Source of the DNA: UBA9630 sp043725085
GTDB taxonomy: Bacteria; Patescibacteriota; Minisyncoccia; Moranbacterales; UBA2206
Direction of reading: 5' to 3'
Assembly (NCBI GenBank): GCA_043725085.1
Contig: JAYSLY010000012.1
Coordinates: forward strand, 1 to 14,970
DNA length: 14,970 nucleotides
The position numbers and the translations under genes were made by a program. Below the pieces are notes generated by a model that was not told the DNA's origin, ran no database searches, and was given only the letters and a program-made list of their open reading frames with translations. Of the stretch, positions 1-6,661 are shown piece by piece. Each line of letters opens with the position of its first letter. Positions within the stretch are counted from its first letter, which is position 1.

Positions 1-24
1 TCAACTCCGGAGCTCCGGAGTTGA
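1..24. repeat. 24-bp perfect palindrome inside miaB
   Basis: Bases 1-12 (TCAACTCCGGAG) are the exact reverse complement of bases 13-24. An overlapping alternative hairpin pairs CGGAGCT (8-14) with AGCTCCG (24-30) and is followed on the plus strand by a T-run. In the miaB frame it encodes the end of the visible protein (ELNSGAPEL), at a point where MiaB proteins have a variable loop. It is GC-rich relative to its surroundings. Because it touches the window edge, its true length is unknown. Confidence 0.6.
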
Positions 25-661
25 GCTCCGATTTTTCTAAATAAGAATACGAATTCACATTTTGCCCAAGGAGGATGATTTCTTTTGCGCCGTTACCAAG
101 AGCAGTTTTGATTTCTTTAATTATCTCTTCTACTGGCCTTGACCATTCCCGTCCGCGCGCATAGGGGACGACACAGTAGGCGCAGAAATTATTGCAGCCG
201 GTCATAACCGGCACAAGCGCGCTATGCGAGCTATTATGTTTAGGTTTGATAGAGAGGTAATTTAAGCAGTGCGTGTCTTTTTGTTGTGCCGGAATTTCCA
301 ATTTTAAATTTTCAATTTTTAAATAATTTTCAATTACAAAATTTTTAAATTTACTTTGAAAGTCCTTTATTTCACAAAACAAGTCCGCCTTATCTTTCAA
401 TCTTCTTTGCACATCTTTGCGATTAGCTAGACATCCTGTGAGGATAATTTTGATGGCAGGATATTTTTTGCGCAGTGTGTGGATGGTGCTATAGGCACGG
501 TTTTCGGCCATCTGTCTGATGCCACAAGTGTTGAAAACCACCAAATCCGCTTTTTCTATTTCATCAGCTTTTTGATATTTTTGTATTTCCAAAAACCCAG
601 CAATGCGTTCCGAATCACTGACGTTCATTTGACAACCGAAGGTTTTGATGTAATATTTCAT
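1..661 (-). CDS. miaB: tRNA-2-methylthio-N6-dimethylallyladenosine synthase (MiaB), N-terminal 220 residues; gene continues past the left edge
   Basis: MiaB is a radical-SAM methylthiotransferase that adds the 2-methylthio group to i6A37 of tRNAs reading UNN codons. The N-terminal MTTase domain shows the three cluster-binding cysteines, Cys10 (in FGCQMN), Cys46 (in NTCGIR) and Cys77 (in LTGC). The radical-SAM CxxxCxxC motif is Cys156, Cys160 and Cys163 (CNNFCAYC), followed by VVPYARGRE. The QMN-x-SDSE opening favours MiaB over its relative MtaB. The ATG at 661-659 is preferred because the family pattern begins within a few residues; no good Shine-Dalgarno is visible. The linker between the two domains (residues about 104-123) is low-complexity and AT-rich, and a perfect palindrome lies in the coding sequence just after the LGQNVNSY motif. 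The rest of the radical-SAM domain and the TRAM domain lie outside the window. It is divergent from the gene at 741. Confidence 0.93.
   Translation of the reverse strand, partial: MKYYIKTFGCQMNVSDSERIAGFLEIQKYQKADEIEKADLVVFNTCGIRQMAENRAYSTIHTLRKKYPAIKIILTGCLANRKDVQRRLKDKADLFCEIKDFQSKFKNFVIENYLKIENLKLEIPAQQKDTHCLNYLSIKPKHNSSHSALVPVMTGCNNFCAYCVVPYARGREWSRPVEEIIKEIKTALGNGAKEIILLGQNVNSYSYLEKSELNSGAPEL
299..352. repeat. AT-rich low-complexity repeat within the miaB linker
   Basis: The stretch consists of short runs related to AATTTTCAATTTTTAAA repeated imperfectly, and in the miaB frame gives a Lys/Asn/Ile/Leu-rich segment (about residues 104-123, including IENYLKIENLKLEI). It falls between the MTTase and radical-SAM domains. 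It looks like an inserted or expanded repeat tolerated in a linker; I cannot tell from one copy whether it is dispersed in the genome. Confidence 0.45.
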
Positions 662-685
662 TACCTAGTTCTTATACAAGGAATG

Positions 686-697
686 CTCTAATTAGAG
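686..697. promoter_or_regulatory. 12-bp palindrome between the divergent miaB and 741 genes
   Basis: CTCTAATTAGAG is a perfect palindrome in the middle of the 79-bp divergent intergenic region, where a dimeric regulator could act on both genes. I did not find convincing -35/-10 pairs on either strand here, so the operator role is only a suggestion. Confidence 0.25.
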
Positions 698-740
698 TAC
701 TAAAATATTATCTTTAAAGCAAGGGAAAGGGAGACGCGAC

Positions 741-1073
741 ATGAAAAAAAATGAGGCGCAAAAAATTATCCGGCTTTTGGTGAAAAAGTCAGGAAAAAAT
801 CCAGCAGTGGAGGTGATTCTGGAAGATGGCGCAAGGACAATAGGCTACTTTCGCGGGTTCATTAGTGATACTTGCATAATATTGGGCACTAATAATAAGC
901 GAAAGAAAAATAAAATCATAAGCCTTAATCGTATAGCCTCAATAACTGAGCCAACCATGGATTCGGCAATTACGCTAATTCGTTCTTACGAAGAAGAAAT
1001 ATTTCAGGCGATAAAAGCGGTTGGCGACGTGGGTTGCAGGATTTATCCTTTTGATACTATGTACAATTCATAG
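741..1073 (+). CDS. small Sm-like / SH3-like barrel protein, function unknown
   Basis: 110 aa, no membrane segment or signal peptide. Residues about 22-70 have the alternating pattern of a small Sm-type beta barrel: VEVILEDG, then IGYFRGF, then TCIILG, a basic turn (NKRKKNK) and IISLNRIASIT. This resembles the strand layout of LSm/Hfq-like folds, in which the basic loop often contacts RNA. The C-terminal about 40 residues look helical and end in a cysteine-containing tail. A good Shine-Dalgarno (AAGGGAG, 727-733) sits 7 nt before the ATG, which fixes the start. It is monocistronic, divergent from miaB and closed by a terminator. I do not recognise the family, and RNA binding is an inference from the fold-like pattern only. 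It could equally be another small-barrel protein. Confidence 0.75.
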   Translation: MKKNEAQKIIRLLVKKSGKNPAVEVILEDGARTIGYFRGFISDTCIILGTNNKRKKNKIISLNRIASITEPTMDSAITLIRSYEEEIFQAIKAVGDVGCRIYPFDTMYNS

Positions 1074-1115
1074 AGGATGGGGATGTGGGATTACCTAGGA
1101 TATTTGATTGGTAAT

Positions 1116-1148
1116 AAGGCGGACAAACGTGTCCGCCTTAATTTTTTT
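1116..1148 (+). terminator. Rho-independent terminator of the 741 gene, shared with thrS
   Basis: A perfect 10-bp stem (AAGGCGGACA, 1116-1125, with TGTCCGCCTT, 1130-1139) and a 4-nt loop are followed by an A and a seven-T run. It lies between the convergent 741 gene and thrS, so it may also stop thrS transcription, although the T-run on that strand is weak. Confidence 0.9.
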
Positions 1149-1150
1149 AG

Positions 1151-2902
1151 TTATTCTTTTTCCTTGATTTCTTTCTTAACTTTCTCCAAAAACTCTTCCG
1201 CTTTCAAAACCATCTGTTCTTTTTGTCCGCGAGTGCGAACATTAACAGACTGGTCAGTCATTTCTTTTTCTCCTACAACCAAAATGTAGGGAATTTTTTG
1301 TTTTTCCGCTTCGCGGATGCGCTTGCCCAGGGATTCATTGGAATCGTCGATAACTGCGCGGACACTAGACGCGATAAATCGCGTCTCTACGGATTTGGCA
1401 TAATCGTTGAATTTTTCAGAAACGGGAATGATTGCAACTTGCACAGGGGAGAGCCAAGTTGGAAATGCGCCGGCGTAGTGTTCGATAAGAATGCCCATGA
1501 ATCGTTCAAATGATCCCAAAATTGTGCGATGAATAAGAACAGGCGTTTTTTCTTTGCCATCTTTGTCAACATAACTGCAATCGAATTTTAAAGGCATTTG
1601 AAAATCCAATTGGATTGTCGCGCATTGCCACGTGCGTCCAATGGCGTCTTTCAATTGGAAATCAATCTTTGGTCCATAGAAAGCGCCGTCTTTTTCTTTG
1701 AGGCCGTAATTTTCGCCATATAGCTCTCCAAGAATTTTTTTGAGATCAGCTTCGGCTGTTTTCCAAACGCCTGCTTCTCCCATAAAGTCATCCGGTCGAG
1801 TGGAAAGAAAAGCTTTGTATTCCAGACCAAAAGGCTTATACATTTTATCAACAAGCTGAATTACTTTTTTAATTTCTGCTTCAATTTGATCTTCGCGAAT
1901 GAAAATGTGGGCATCGTCTTGTGTGAATTGTTGGACACGGAGCAGTCCTCCTAGTTGACCGGATTTTTCTTTTCGGGTGATGAGACCAGGTTCGGCGTAG
2001 CGCAGCGGCAAATCACGATAGGATTTCAAAGAATTATTATAGACCAAAATTGCCCCCGGGCAATCCATTGGGCGCAAGGCGAATTGTTTTTCGCCGTCTT
2101 CATTTTGCACAAAATACATATCGTCTTTATAGTGATCCCAATGGCCGGATTTTTTCCAAATCGAAACGTCAATCATTGAAGGGCAAAGGATTGTGTCATA
2201 GCCAAATTCTTTTTGCGACTCAATCCAGAAGTTTTTTAGTTCGCTATAAATGATGCTGCCCTTGGGATGAAAAAAGGGTATACCTGGCGCGACATCGTGG
2301 AAGGAAAATAAATCCAATTCTTTCCCGATTTTTCGATGATCTCGTTTCTCCGCTTCTTCGAGCATATGCAAATATTCGTCCAATTCTTTTTTACTTTCAA
2401 ACGCCACGCCATAGATTCGTTGCAGCTGTTTGTTTTTTTCATTTCCGCGCCAATAGGCACCGGAAATTTTGGTGAGCCTGAAGGCGTCGGCGGGAATTTC
2501 ACCAGTGGAATCCAAATGCGGTCCGGAGCAAAGATCAACAAATGGGCCGGACTTATAGACAGAAACTTTATCATTTCCGCTTTCCGCCAAATCATTAATT
2601 AATTCAACTTTGTAATATTGTCCCAATTTTTCAAAATCAGTTCGGGCCTCGGTCACAGAAATTTCTGCTCGTTCAAATGGATGATTGGCTTTCACGATGG
2701 CGCGCATTTTTTCTTCCAAAATTGCCAAATCTTCAGGAATCAAAGTTCTGGGCAATTCGAAGTCATAATAAAATCCGTTTTCAATGGCAGGCCCTATTGC
2801 GAATTTTGCTTCAGGAAACATTTCCAAAACCGCTGCCGCCAAGACGTGCGAAGTCGAGTGGCGCAAAATTTCTATTTTTTCGTGTTTTTGTTCGGTTGAC
2901 AT
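1151..2902 (-). CDS. thrS: threonyl-tRNA synthetase without the TGS domain
   Basis: Class II synthetase that charges tRNA-Thr. The editing domain comes first: HSTSH at 15-19 and the C-x-GPH element with Cys125. The catalytic core follows, with motif 1 near 220-245, motif 2 around RYAEPG, and motif 3 in the segment containing GSFERFMG. The zinc ligands are Cys281 (MDCPG), His332 (DDAHIF) and His458 (LIHRT); their spacing (51 and 126 residues) equals that of E. coli Cys334/His385/His511. The anticodon-binding domain is about 483-583. At 583 aa it is about 55-60 residues shorter than the E. coli enzyme: the N-terminal TGS domain is absent, and an in-frame stop at 2930-2932 leaves no room for it upstream. 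No Shine-Dalgarno is seen. Regulation is probably by the T-box leader at 3525-3290, with an intervening antisense gene. Confidence 0.97.
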   Translation of the reverse strand: MSTEQKHEKIEILRHSTSHVLAAAVLEMFPEAKFAIGPAIENGFYYDFELPRTLIPEDLAILEEKMRAIVKANHPFERAEISVTEARTDFEKLGQYYKVELINDLAESGNDKVSVYKSGPFVDLCSGPHLDSTGEIPADAFRLTKISGAYWRGNEKNKQLQRIYGVAFESKKELDEYLHMLEEAEKRDHRKIGKELDLFSFHDVAPGIPFFHPKGSIIYSELKNFWIESQKEFGYDTILCPSMIDVSIWKKSGHWDHYKDDMYFVQNEDGEKQFALRPMDCPGAILVYNNSLKSYRDLPLRYAEPGLITRKEKSGQLGGLLRVQQFTQDDAHIFIREDQIEAEIKKVIQLVDKMYKPFGLEYKAFLSTRPDDFMGEAGVWKTAEADLKKILGELYGENYGLKEKDGAFYGPKIDFQLKDAIGRTWQCATIQLDFQMPLKFDCSYVDKDGKEKTPVLIHRTILGSFERFMGILIEHYAGAFPTWLSPVQVAIIPVSEKFNDYAKSVETRFIASSVRAVIDDSNESLGKRIREAEKQKIPYILVVGEKEMTDQSVNVRTRGQKEQMVLKAEEFLEKVKKEIKEKE

Positions 2903-2991
2903 ATGATTTAATTTAGTGTTATTAATAATTTATTCTGGTTAACGATGTACTTTTTCAAATAATTTATATCAGGGAGGAGGTGAATGCTATT

Positions 2992-3219
2992 ATGGCAACA
3001 ATGCTTAATTTGGAAGAGATAACGCCTGATATTGGAGCTATTGAGATTCCAGTGCGCTTATTCTGTGCGGAATGCGGTCAGTCAACGCGTGACTATGGAC
3101 AGCATGCGGTGGCAAAATTGGTCCAGTTAGATATCATTTCAGGAATTATTATGCTCATGGTTGATTGTGAAATCTGCGGTAAATATACCGTTGCGTGCTT
3201 ACTGGAAAAGAAGGCATAG
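2992..3219 (+). CDS. small protein with two CxxC motifs (zinc-ribbon type), unknown function
   Basis: About 75 aa from ATG 2992. Two CxxC pairs, CAECG and CEICG about 40 residues apart, form a plausible four-cysteine zinc site, with a hydrophobic segment (IISGIIMLMV) just before the second pair. A very strong Shine-Dalgarno (GGGAGGAGGTG, 2972-2982) is 9-11 nt before the ATG at 2992. An in-frame GTG at 2980 also exists but lies inside the Shine-Dalgarno, so 2992 is preferred. The gene sits between thrS and the T-box, on the opposite strand, so any T-box-initiated thrS transcript would run antisense through it. The hairpin at 3298-3359 can terminate it. I do not recognise the family. Confidence 0.72.
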   Translation: MATMLNLEEITPDIGAIEIPVRLFCAECGQSTRDYGQHAVAKLVQLDIISGIIMLMVDCEICGKYTVACLLEKKA

Positions 3220-3289
3220 AGTCATCTGCATATATTCCTGATGATGATGCCGATTATGACCTTATTAATTAGGGTAACATCAGGCGTAA

Positions 3290-3525
3290 ACAAAAAACCC
3301 GTCTCAAAAATCTTTAAGCGCAATATGCAAAGCATAGAGCAAAAGATTTCTGGGACGGGCCTTTTTTATTCTGACTCGTGGTTCCACCCAAATTTTCACC
3401 TTTCGCCTCATTGGCGAGTTGCCAAAAGAGGCAACATCAGTGAACACTTTAGATAAGCTATTTCGCCAGCTTTTGGCCGAAGCTCGGCGGGTGGTTGGGC
3501 CGCGTCAGCGCTTCATTTAGTTGGT
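3290..3525 (-). promoter_or_regulatory. T-box riboswitch leader (minus strand), probably controlling thrS
   Basis: Read on the minus strand, the core T-box motif GGGTGGAACCACG (3389-3377) carries the TGGA bulge that would pair with an uncharged tRNA ending UCCA. TTTGGG (3392-3387) can pair with CCCAGA (3354-3349) as an antiterminator. The same CCCAGA segment lies in the 5' arm (3359-3342) of an 18-bp terminator stem whose 3' arm (3315-3298) ends in GAGACGGG followed by six T. This mutually exclusive layout and the GAGACGGG-T6 ending match the Firmicutes glyQS-type T-box. Upstream are helices such as GTTGCC/GGCAAC and TCGCC/GGCGA, or an alternative GCCTC/GAGGC stem. I could not identify a canonical Stem I or its specifier codon; Stem I appears short or atypical. 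The next minus-strand gene is thrS. Confidence 0.85.
3292..3367. terminator. bidirectional hairpin terminator: T-box terminator (minus) and end of the 2992 gene (plus)
   Basis: Arms 3298-3315 and 3342-3359 form an 18-bp stem with one G-U pair and one mismatch; an inner TATGC/GCATA hairpin (3324-3336) fills the loop. On the minus strand it is followed by six T (complement of 3292-3297); on the plus strand by CC and six T (3362-3367). It can therefore act in both directions. Confidence 0.88.
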
Positions 3526-3531
3526 GAATGT

Positions 3532-3560
3532 ATTATATGCAGTTTTATTGTATTCGTCAA
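3532..3560 (-). promoter_or_regulatory. sigma70-type promoter of the T-box leader
   Basis: On the minus strand, -35 TTGACG (3560-3555) and -10 TATAAT (3537-3532) are separated by exactly 17 nt. The expected transcription start is near 3525, just before the T-box leader. Confidence 0.85.
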
Positions 3561-3614
3561 TCTTTTTGGGAATTTGTGTCTGTGGGGGCGCAGATCAAAT
3601 ATATCTGCTCCGCG

Positions 3615-3642
3615 TTGTGCCTTTACAATTTCCCCATATAAT
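3615..3642 (+). promoter_or_regulatory. promoter of rnpB
   Basis: A perfect -10 TATAAT (3637-3642) with a partial -35 TTGTGC (3615-3620) at 16-nt spacing predicts a start near 3649, about 30 nt before the first P1 helix base. It is back to back with the T-box promoter. The 55 bp between the two contain a GCAGAT/ATCTGC inverted repeat (3590-3608). Confidence 0.65.
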
Positions 3643-3679
3643 GCTAGGATAATAGAGGATAAAAAAGAGATAATCTGGC

Positions 3680-4068
3680 TTAAATTAGCTATTTATCAAG
3701 GCAAATCGGGTAATTGCCCCAACTCGTTTCGACGAATTGGGGAGGAAAGTCCGGACATTTACCCCGCCTTGGCGGGGAAGGGTAATGGGTAACACCCATA
3801 CGGAGTAATCCGCGAGGTGCGAGCAGAGACGCTCATCTTAGTAATAAGTTGAGCATCCTGAGCAATCAGGATGAGTCTTGGTGGTAACATCGAGATTGAA
3901 ACGGCTAAATCCTTATCTGAATGCAAGGTCGTGTCCTGTTTTTTTAGCTAAAAACAGGAAGTGCCGCTTGACCCTGATGGCAACGTCAGGGCTAGATAAA
4001 TTATTACCAAGGAATTTATTCCAAACAGAATCCGGCTTATAGATTTGCTTTGATAAATGGCTAACTTA
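3680..4068 (+). ncRNA. rnpB: RNase P RNA, bacterial type A
   Basis: Catalytic RNA that trims tRNA 5' leaders. The universal 5' core GAGGAAAGTCCGGAC is at 3742-3756 and the matching 3' core ACAGAATCCGGCTTAT at 4025-4040; together they form P4. The ends are set by a P1 helix of about 23 bp (3685-3707 with 4042-4064, two G-U pairs), possibly extended by a few pairs to 3680. Other type-A landmarks are GGGTAACACCC (P8 region), GAAACGGCTAAATCC, GCAAGGTCG, GCCGCTTGACCC, and an 8-bp P18-like stem with a GCAA tetraloop followed by CTAGAT. Another GCAA-capped 8-bp hairpin is near 3852-3873. The P15 region is a closed hairpin (CCTGTTTTT/AAAAACAGG) with no visible GGU for pairing with tRNA CCA. Exact ends are approximate. 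Confidence 0.95.
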
Positions 4069-4102
4069 AAAAAAACAAAAAATTCTATTTTCTGGAAAAA
4101 CT

Positions 4103-5518
4103 ATGAAAAAATCAGAATTATTTTTCAGCGCCATTCAAATCCCAGTTGATTTTGCTATGATAGTTTTTGCGGCGCTGACGGCTTTTTCTGTGCGTAACGT
4201 TCCCAGCATCATCCAATTAAAACCGCTCCTATACTCTTTCCCTTTTAATGCTTATCTGAAAATTGTTCTCGTGACTGCCCCGCTCTTTCTTTTGATTTAT
4301 GCCTTCGAAGGCCTCTATGATATTCGTTCCACGAGAAAATTTTGGAAAGAGGCTCTGAAGATTTTTGGCGCAACTTCGATCGGTTTGGTGATTATCATCG
4401 TGGCGATATTTTTAAAACGAGAATGGTTTTCTTCTCGTTTTATTATTTTAGCCGCCTGGCTTCTCGCTACAATGTATGTTGTGATTGCCAGATATCTTTT
4501 GCAATTGGTGCAAAAGTGGCTTTTGCGCAATCGCGGGATTGGCGTGCATCGCGTGCTGCTTATCGGAAAAAATTCCAAGATAAATGTGATATCGAGAACG
4601 ATTAAGAATAATAAAAATCTTGGCTACAGGGTTGTTGATCAAATTGATACGGCGCATCTTAAGGTGATTAAGTTGATCAAAGAGCAGCGGGGAATCGATG
4701 AGATTATTCTTTGCGAACCTGCGATCACGGACGACGAACAAGAAAAGCTAATCGATTACTGCACGATTCATAATGTTGTGTATAAATATATCCCGACCGG
4801 ATTGCAAACATTCAAATTTGATATCGGGATGCTTGACGGTGAGCCGCTGATTGAGGTTAAGAATACTCCGTTGGATGGTTGGGGCAGAATTGCCAAACGA
4901 ACCTTCGATATCATTGCTTCAATTGTCGGAATTATCATTACCTCTCCCATAACAATTCTAACGGCTATTGCCATTAAAATTGACAGCAGAGGCCCGATTA
5001 TCTACAAGAACGAAAGAATTGGTAATGACGGAAAAAAATTTCATGTGTATAAATTTCGCTATATGAAGTGTGACTATTGCACTGATCCAAGCACTCCGGA
5101 AGGTCGAAAAGCGATTGAGTTTGAAAAAAAACTGATCGAGAAACAAAGCGTGCGTCGCGGTCCGCTCTACAAAATCAAGGCCGATCCAAGAAAGACGTGC
5201 GTGGGGCGTTTTATCGAAAGATTTTCTATTGATGAGTTGCCGCAGCTCTTCAATGTGCTATTTGGTTCAATGAGTCTCGTTGGGCCAAGACCGCACCAAG
5301 AAAGAGAGATTGCCAAATATATGGAATACCACCGCAGACTCCTGACAATCAAACCCGGAGTGTCCGGGATGGCGCAAATCTCCGGTCGGTCAGATCTGGA
5401 TTTTGAGGATGAATATAAATTAGACCTCTACTATATCGAGAACTGGTCAATGCTACTCGATATCATAATCTGTCTCAAAACTATCGGCGTGTTGTTTTCT
5501 AAGCGGCGAAATCTCTAA
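4103..5518 (+). CDS. polyprenyl-phosphate sugar-1-phosphate transferase (exopolysaccharide initiating enzyme)
   Basis: 471 aa, the WbaP/EpsE-type two-part architecture. Four hydrophobic segments occupy about residues 10-135. A CoA_binding_3-like region (VHRVLLIGKN, about 150-165 onward) follows. The catalytic bacterial sugar transferase domain starts at about 263 with AKRTFDII and a re-entrant hydrophobic segment, then SRGPIIYKNERIG, KFRYM (usually KFRSM), the FSIDELPQL catalytic Asp-Glu motif, SLVGPRP, and KPGVSGMAQISGR. It transfers a sugar phosphate from a nucleotide sugar to the lipid carrier, the committed step of surface glycan assembly; the sugar cannot be read from sequence. The ATG at 4103 has only a weak GGAAA upstream. 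It starts 35 nt after rnpB with no visible terminator or promoter between, and heads a run of seven co-oriented genes. Confidence 0.95.
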   Translation: MKKSELFFSAIQIPVDFAMIVFAALTAFSVRNVPSIIQLKPLLYSFPFNAYLKIVLVTAPLFLLIYAFEGLYDIRSTRKFWKEALKIFGATSIGLVIIIVAIFLKREWFSSRFIILAAWLLATMYVVIARYLLQLVQKWLLRNRGIGVHRVLLIGKNSKINVISRTIKNNKNLGYRVVDQIDTAHLKVIKLIKEQRGIDEIILCEPAITDDEQEKLIDYCTIHNVVYKYIPTGLQTFKFDIGMLDGEPLIEVKNTPLDGWGRIAKRTFDIIASIVGIIITSPITILTAIAIKIDSRGPIIYKNERIGNDGKKFHVYKFRYMKCDYCTDPSTPEGRKAIEFEKKLIEKQSVRRGPLYKIKADPRKTCVGRFIERFSIDELPQLFNVLFGSMSLVGPRPHQEREIAKYMEYHRRLLTIKPGVSGMAQISGRSDLDFEDEYKLDLYYIENWSMLLDIIICLKTIGVLFSKRRNL

Positions 5519-5533
5519 ATTGATACCAAAAAA

Positions 5534-6646
5534 ATGCGGATTGCTCTGGTTCATGATTATCTAGTCCAATGCGGTGGTGCGGAAAAGGTGTTGGAATGTT
5601 TCTGCGAAATTTTTCCCTATGCGCCAATCTACACGATTGTCTATGACAAAAAATTGATGCACGGGATGTTTGATGGCAAGGACATAAGAACTTCCTGCTT
5701 GCAAAAAATTCCCTTTGCTCCAACGCGGCATAGAATTTTTCCGCCGCTTATGCCGATGGCGATTGAGCAATTTGATTTTTCGCAATATGACATTGTGCTT
5801 TCTGACTCCTCTTCTTATGCCAAGGGAATCATTACAAACCCGGAAACGTTGCATATTTGCTATATGCATACGCCAATCCGCTATGCTTGGGATGATTGTC
5901 ATAAGTACACGTCGGACTTTTATTTTCCCAAATTCATCAAAAAAATCGTGCCATTTTTCATGAACTATATCCGCGTTTGGGACAGAATCAGCGCCAATCG
6001 CCCGGATAGGATTATTGCCAATTCCAACTTTATCGCCAGGAGAATTAAAAAATATTATAAAAAAAAATCGCTAGTCATCAATCCTCCGATAACTTTTGAT
6101 AATTTCTATGTTAGCGAAAAAACAGAGGACTATTTTTTAATGGCCGGACGGTTTATGGCCTACAAGCGTTTTGATATCGTAATCAAGGCGTTTAATGAAT
6201 TAAAATTACCCCTGAAGATATTGGGCCGCGGACCTGAGGCCAAACGGCTCAAGAAAATCGCCGGACCAAACATTGAATTTCTCGGAAGAGTGCCGGAAAA
6301 AGAATTATTTGAATATTTTTCTCGCTGTCGAGCGTTTGTTTTTCCTCAAGAAGAAGATTTTGGCATCGTAGCGATTGAAGCAATGGCTTCCGGACGTCCA
6401 ATCATCGCTTATCGCAGCGGGGATATCCCCGAGCATATCGAGGAAGGCAAAACCGGCATATTTTTTGAGCAGCAAACCGTGGAAGATATCATCAGCGCGG
6501 TCAAGAAATTCAGAGACGAGGATTATGATCCGCACTATATCAGAGAGAACATGCGAAAGTTTGACAAAAAAATTTTCAAAGAAAGGATTAAAAATTATAT
6601 AGAAGAAGAATTGGCTGCGCATTTGGAAAAACTAAAGCAACACTAA
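5534..6646 (+). CDS. GT4-family glycosyltransferase (first of three)
   Basis: 370 aa, GT-B fold. The N-terminal half opens MRIALVHDYL with the GGAEK element at 14-18 that is typical of GT4 acceptor-side domains. The C-terminal half has the donor-binding pattern: LMAGRFMAYKRFD, ILGRGPE, IEFLGRVPE, and the E-x7-E motif in EEDFGIVAIEAMASGRP (about 272-288). No membrane segment; it probably works on the cytoplasmic face, adding a retained-configuration sugar to the lipid-linked intermediate. It lies 15 nt after the initiating transferase with no clear Shine-Dalgarno, so it is likely co-transcribed. Donor and acceptor cannot be deduced. Confidence 0.93.
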   Translation: MRIALVHDYLVQCGGAEKVLECFCEIFPYAPIYTIVYDKKLMHGMFDGKDIRTSCLQKIPFAPTRHRIFPPLMPMAIEQFDFSQYDIVLSDSSSYAKGIITNPETLHICYMHTPIRYAWDDCHKYTSDFYFPKFIKKIVPFFMNYIRVWDRISANRPDRIIANSNFIARRIKKYYKKKSLVINPPITFDNFYVSEKTEDYFLMAGRFMAYKRFDIVIKAFNELKLPLKILGRGPEAKRLKKIAGPNIEFLGRVPEKELFEYFSRCRAFVFPQEEDFGIVAIEAMASGRPIIAYRSGDIPEHIEEGKTGIFFEQQTVEDIISAVKKFRDEDYDPHYIRENMRKFDKKIFKERIKNYIEEELAAHLEKLKQH

Positions 6647-6661
6647 TTTTTTAAAACAACT

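Noticed and set aside
2236..2602. Open frames of 119 and 88 codons inside thrS.
   Set aside because: They overlap fully with conserved ThrRS sequence in other frames and have no Shine-Dalgarno.
3241..3792. Short plus-strand open frames at 3241-3456 and 3574-3792.
   Set aside because: The first covers the T-box leader and its terminator, the second covers the rnpB promoter and 5' half; both are explained by RNA features.
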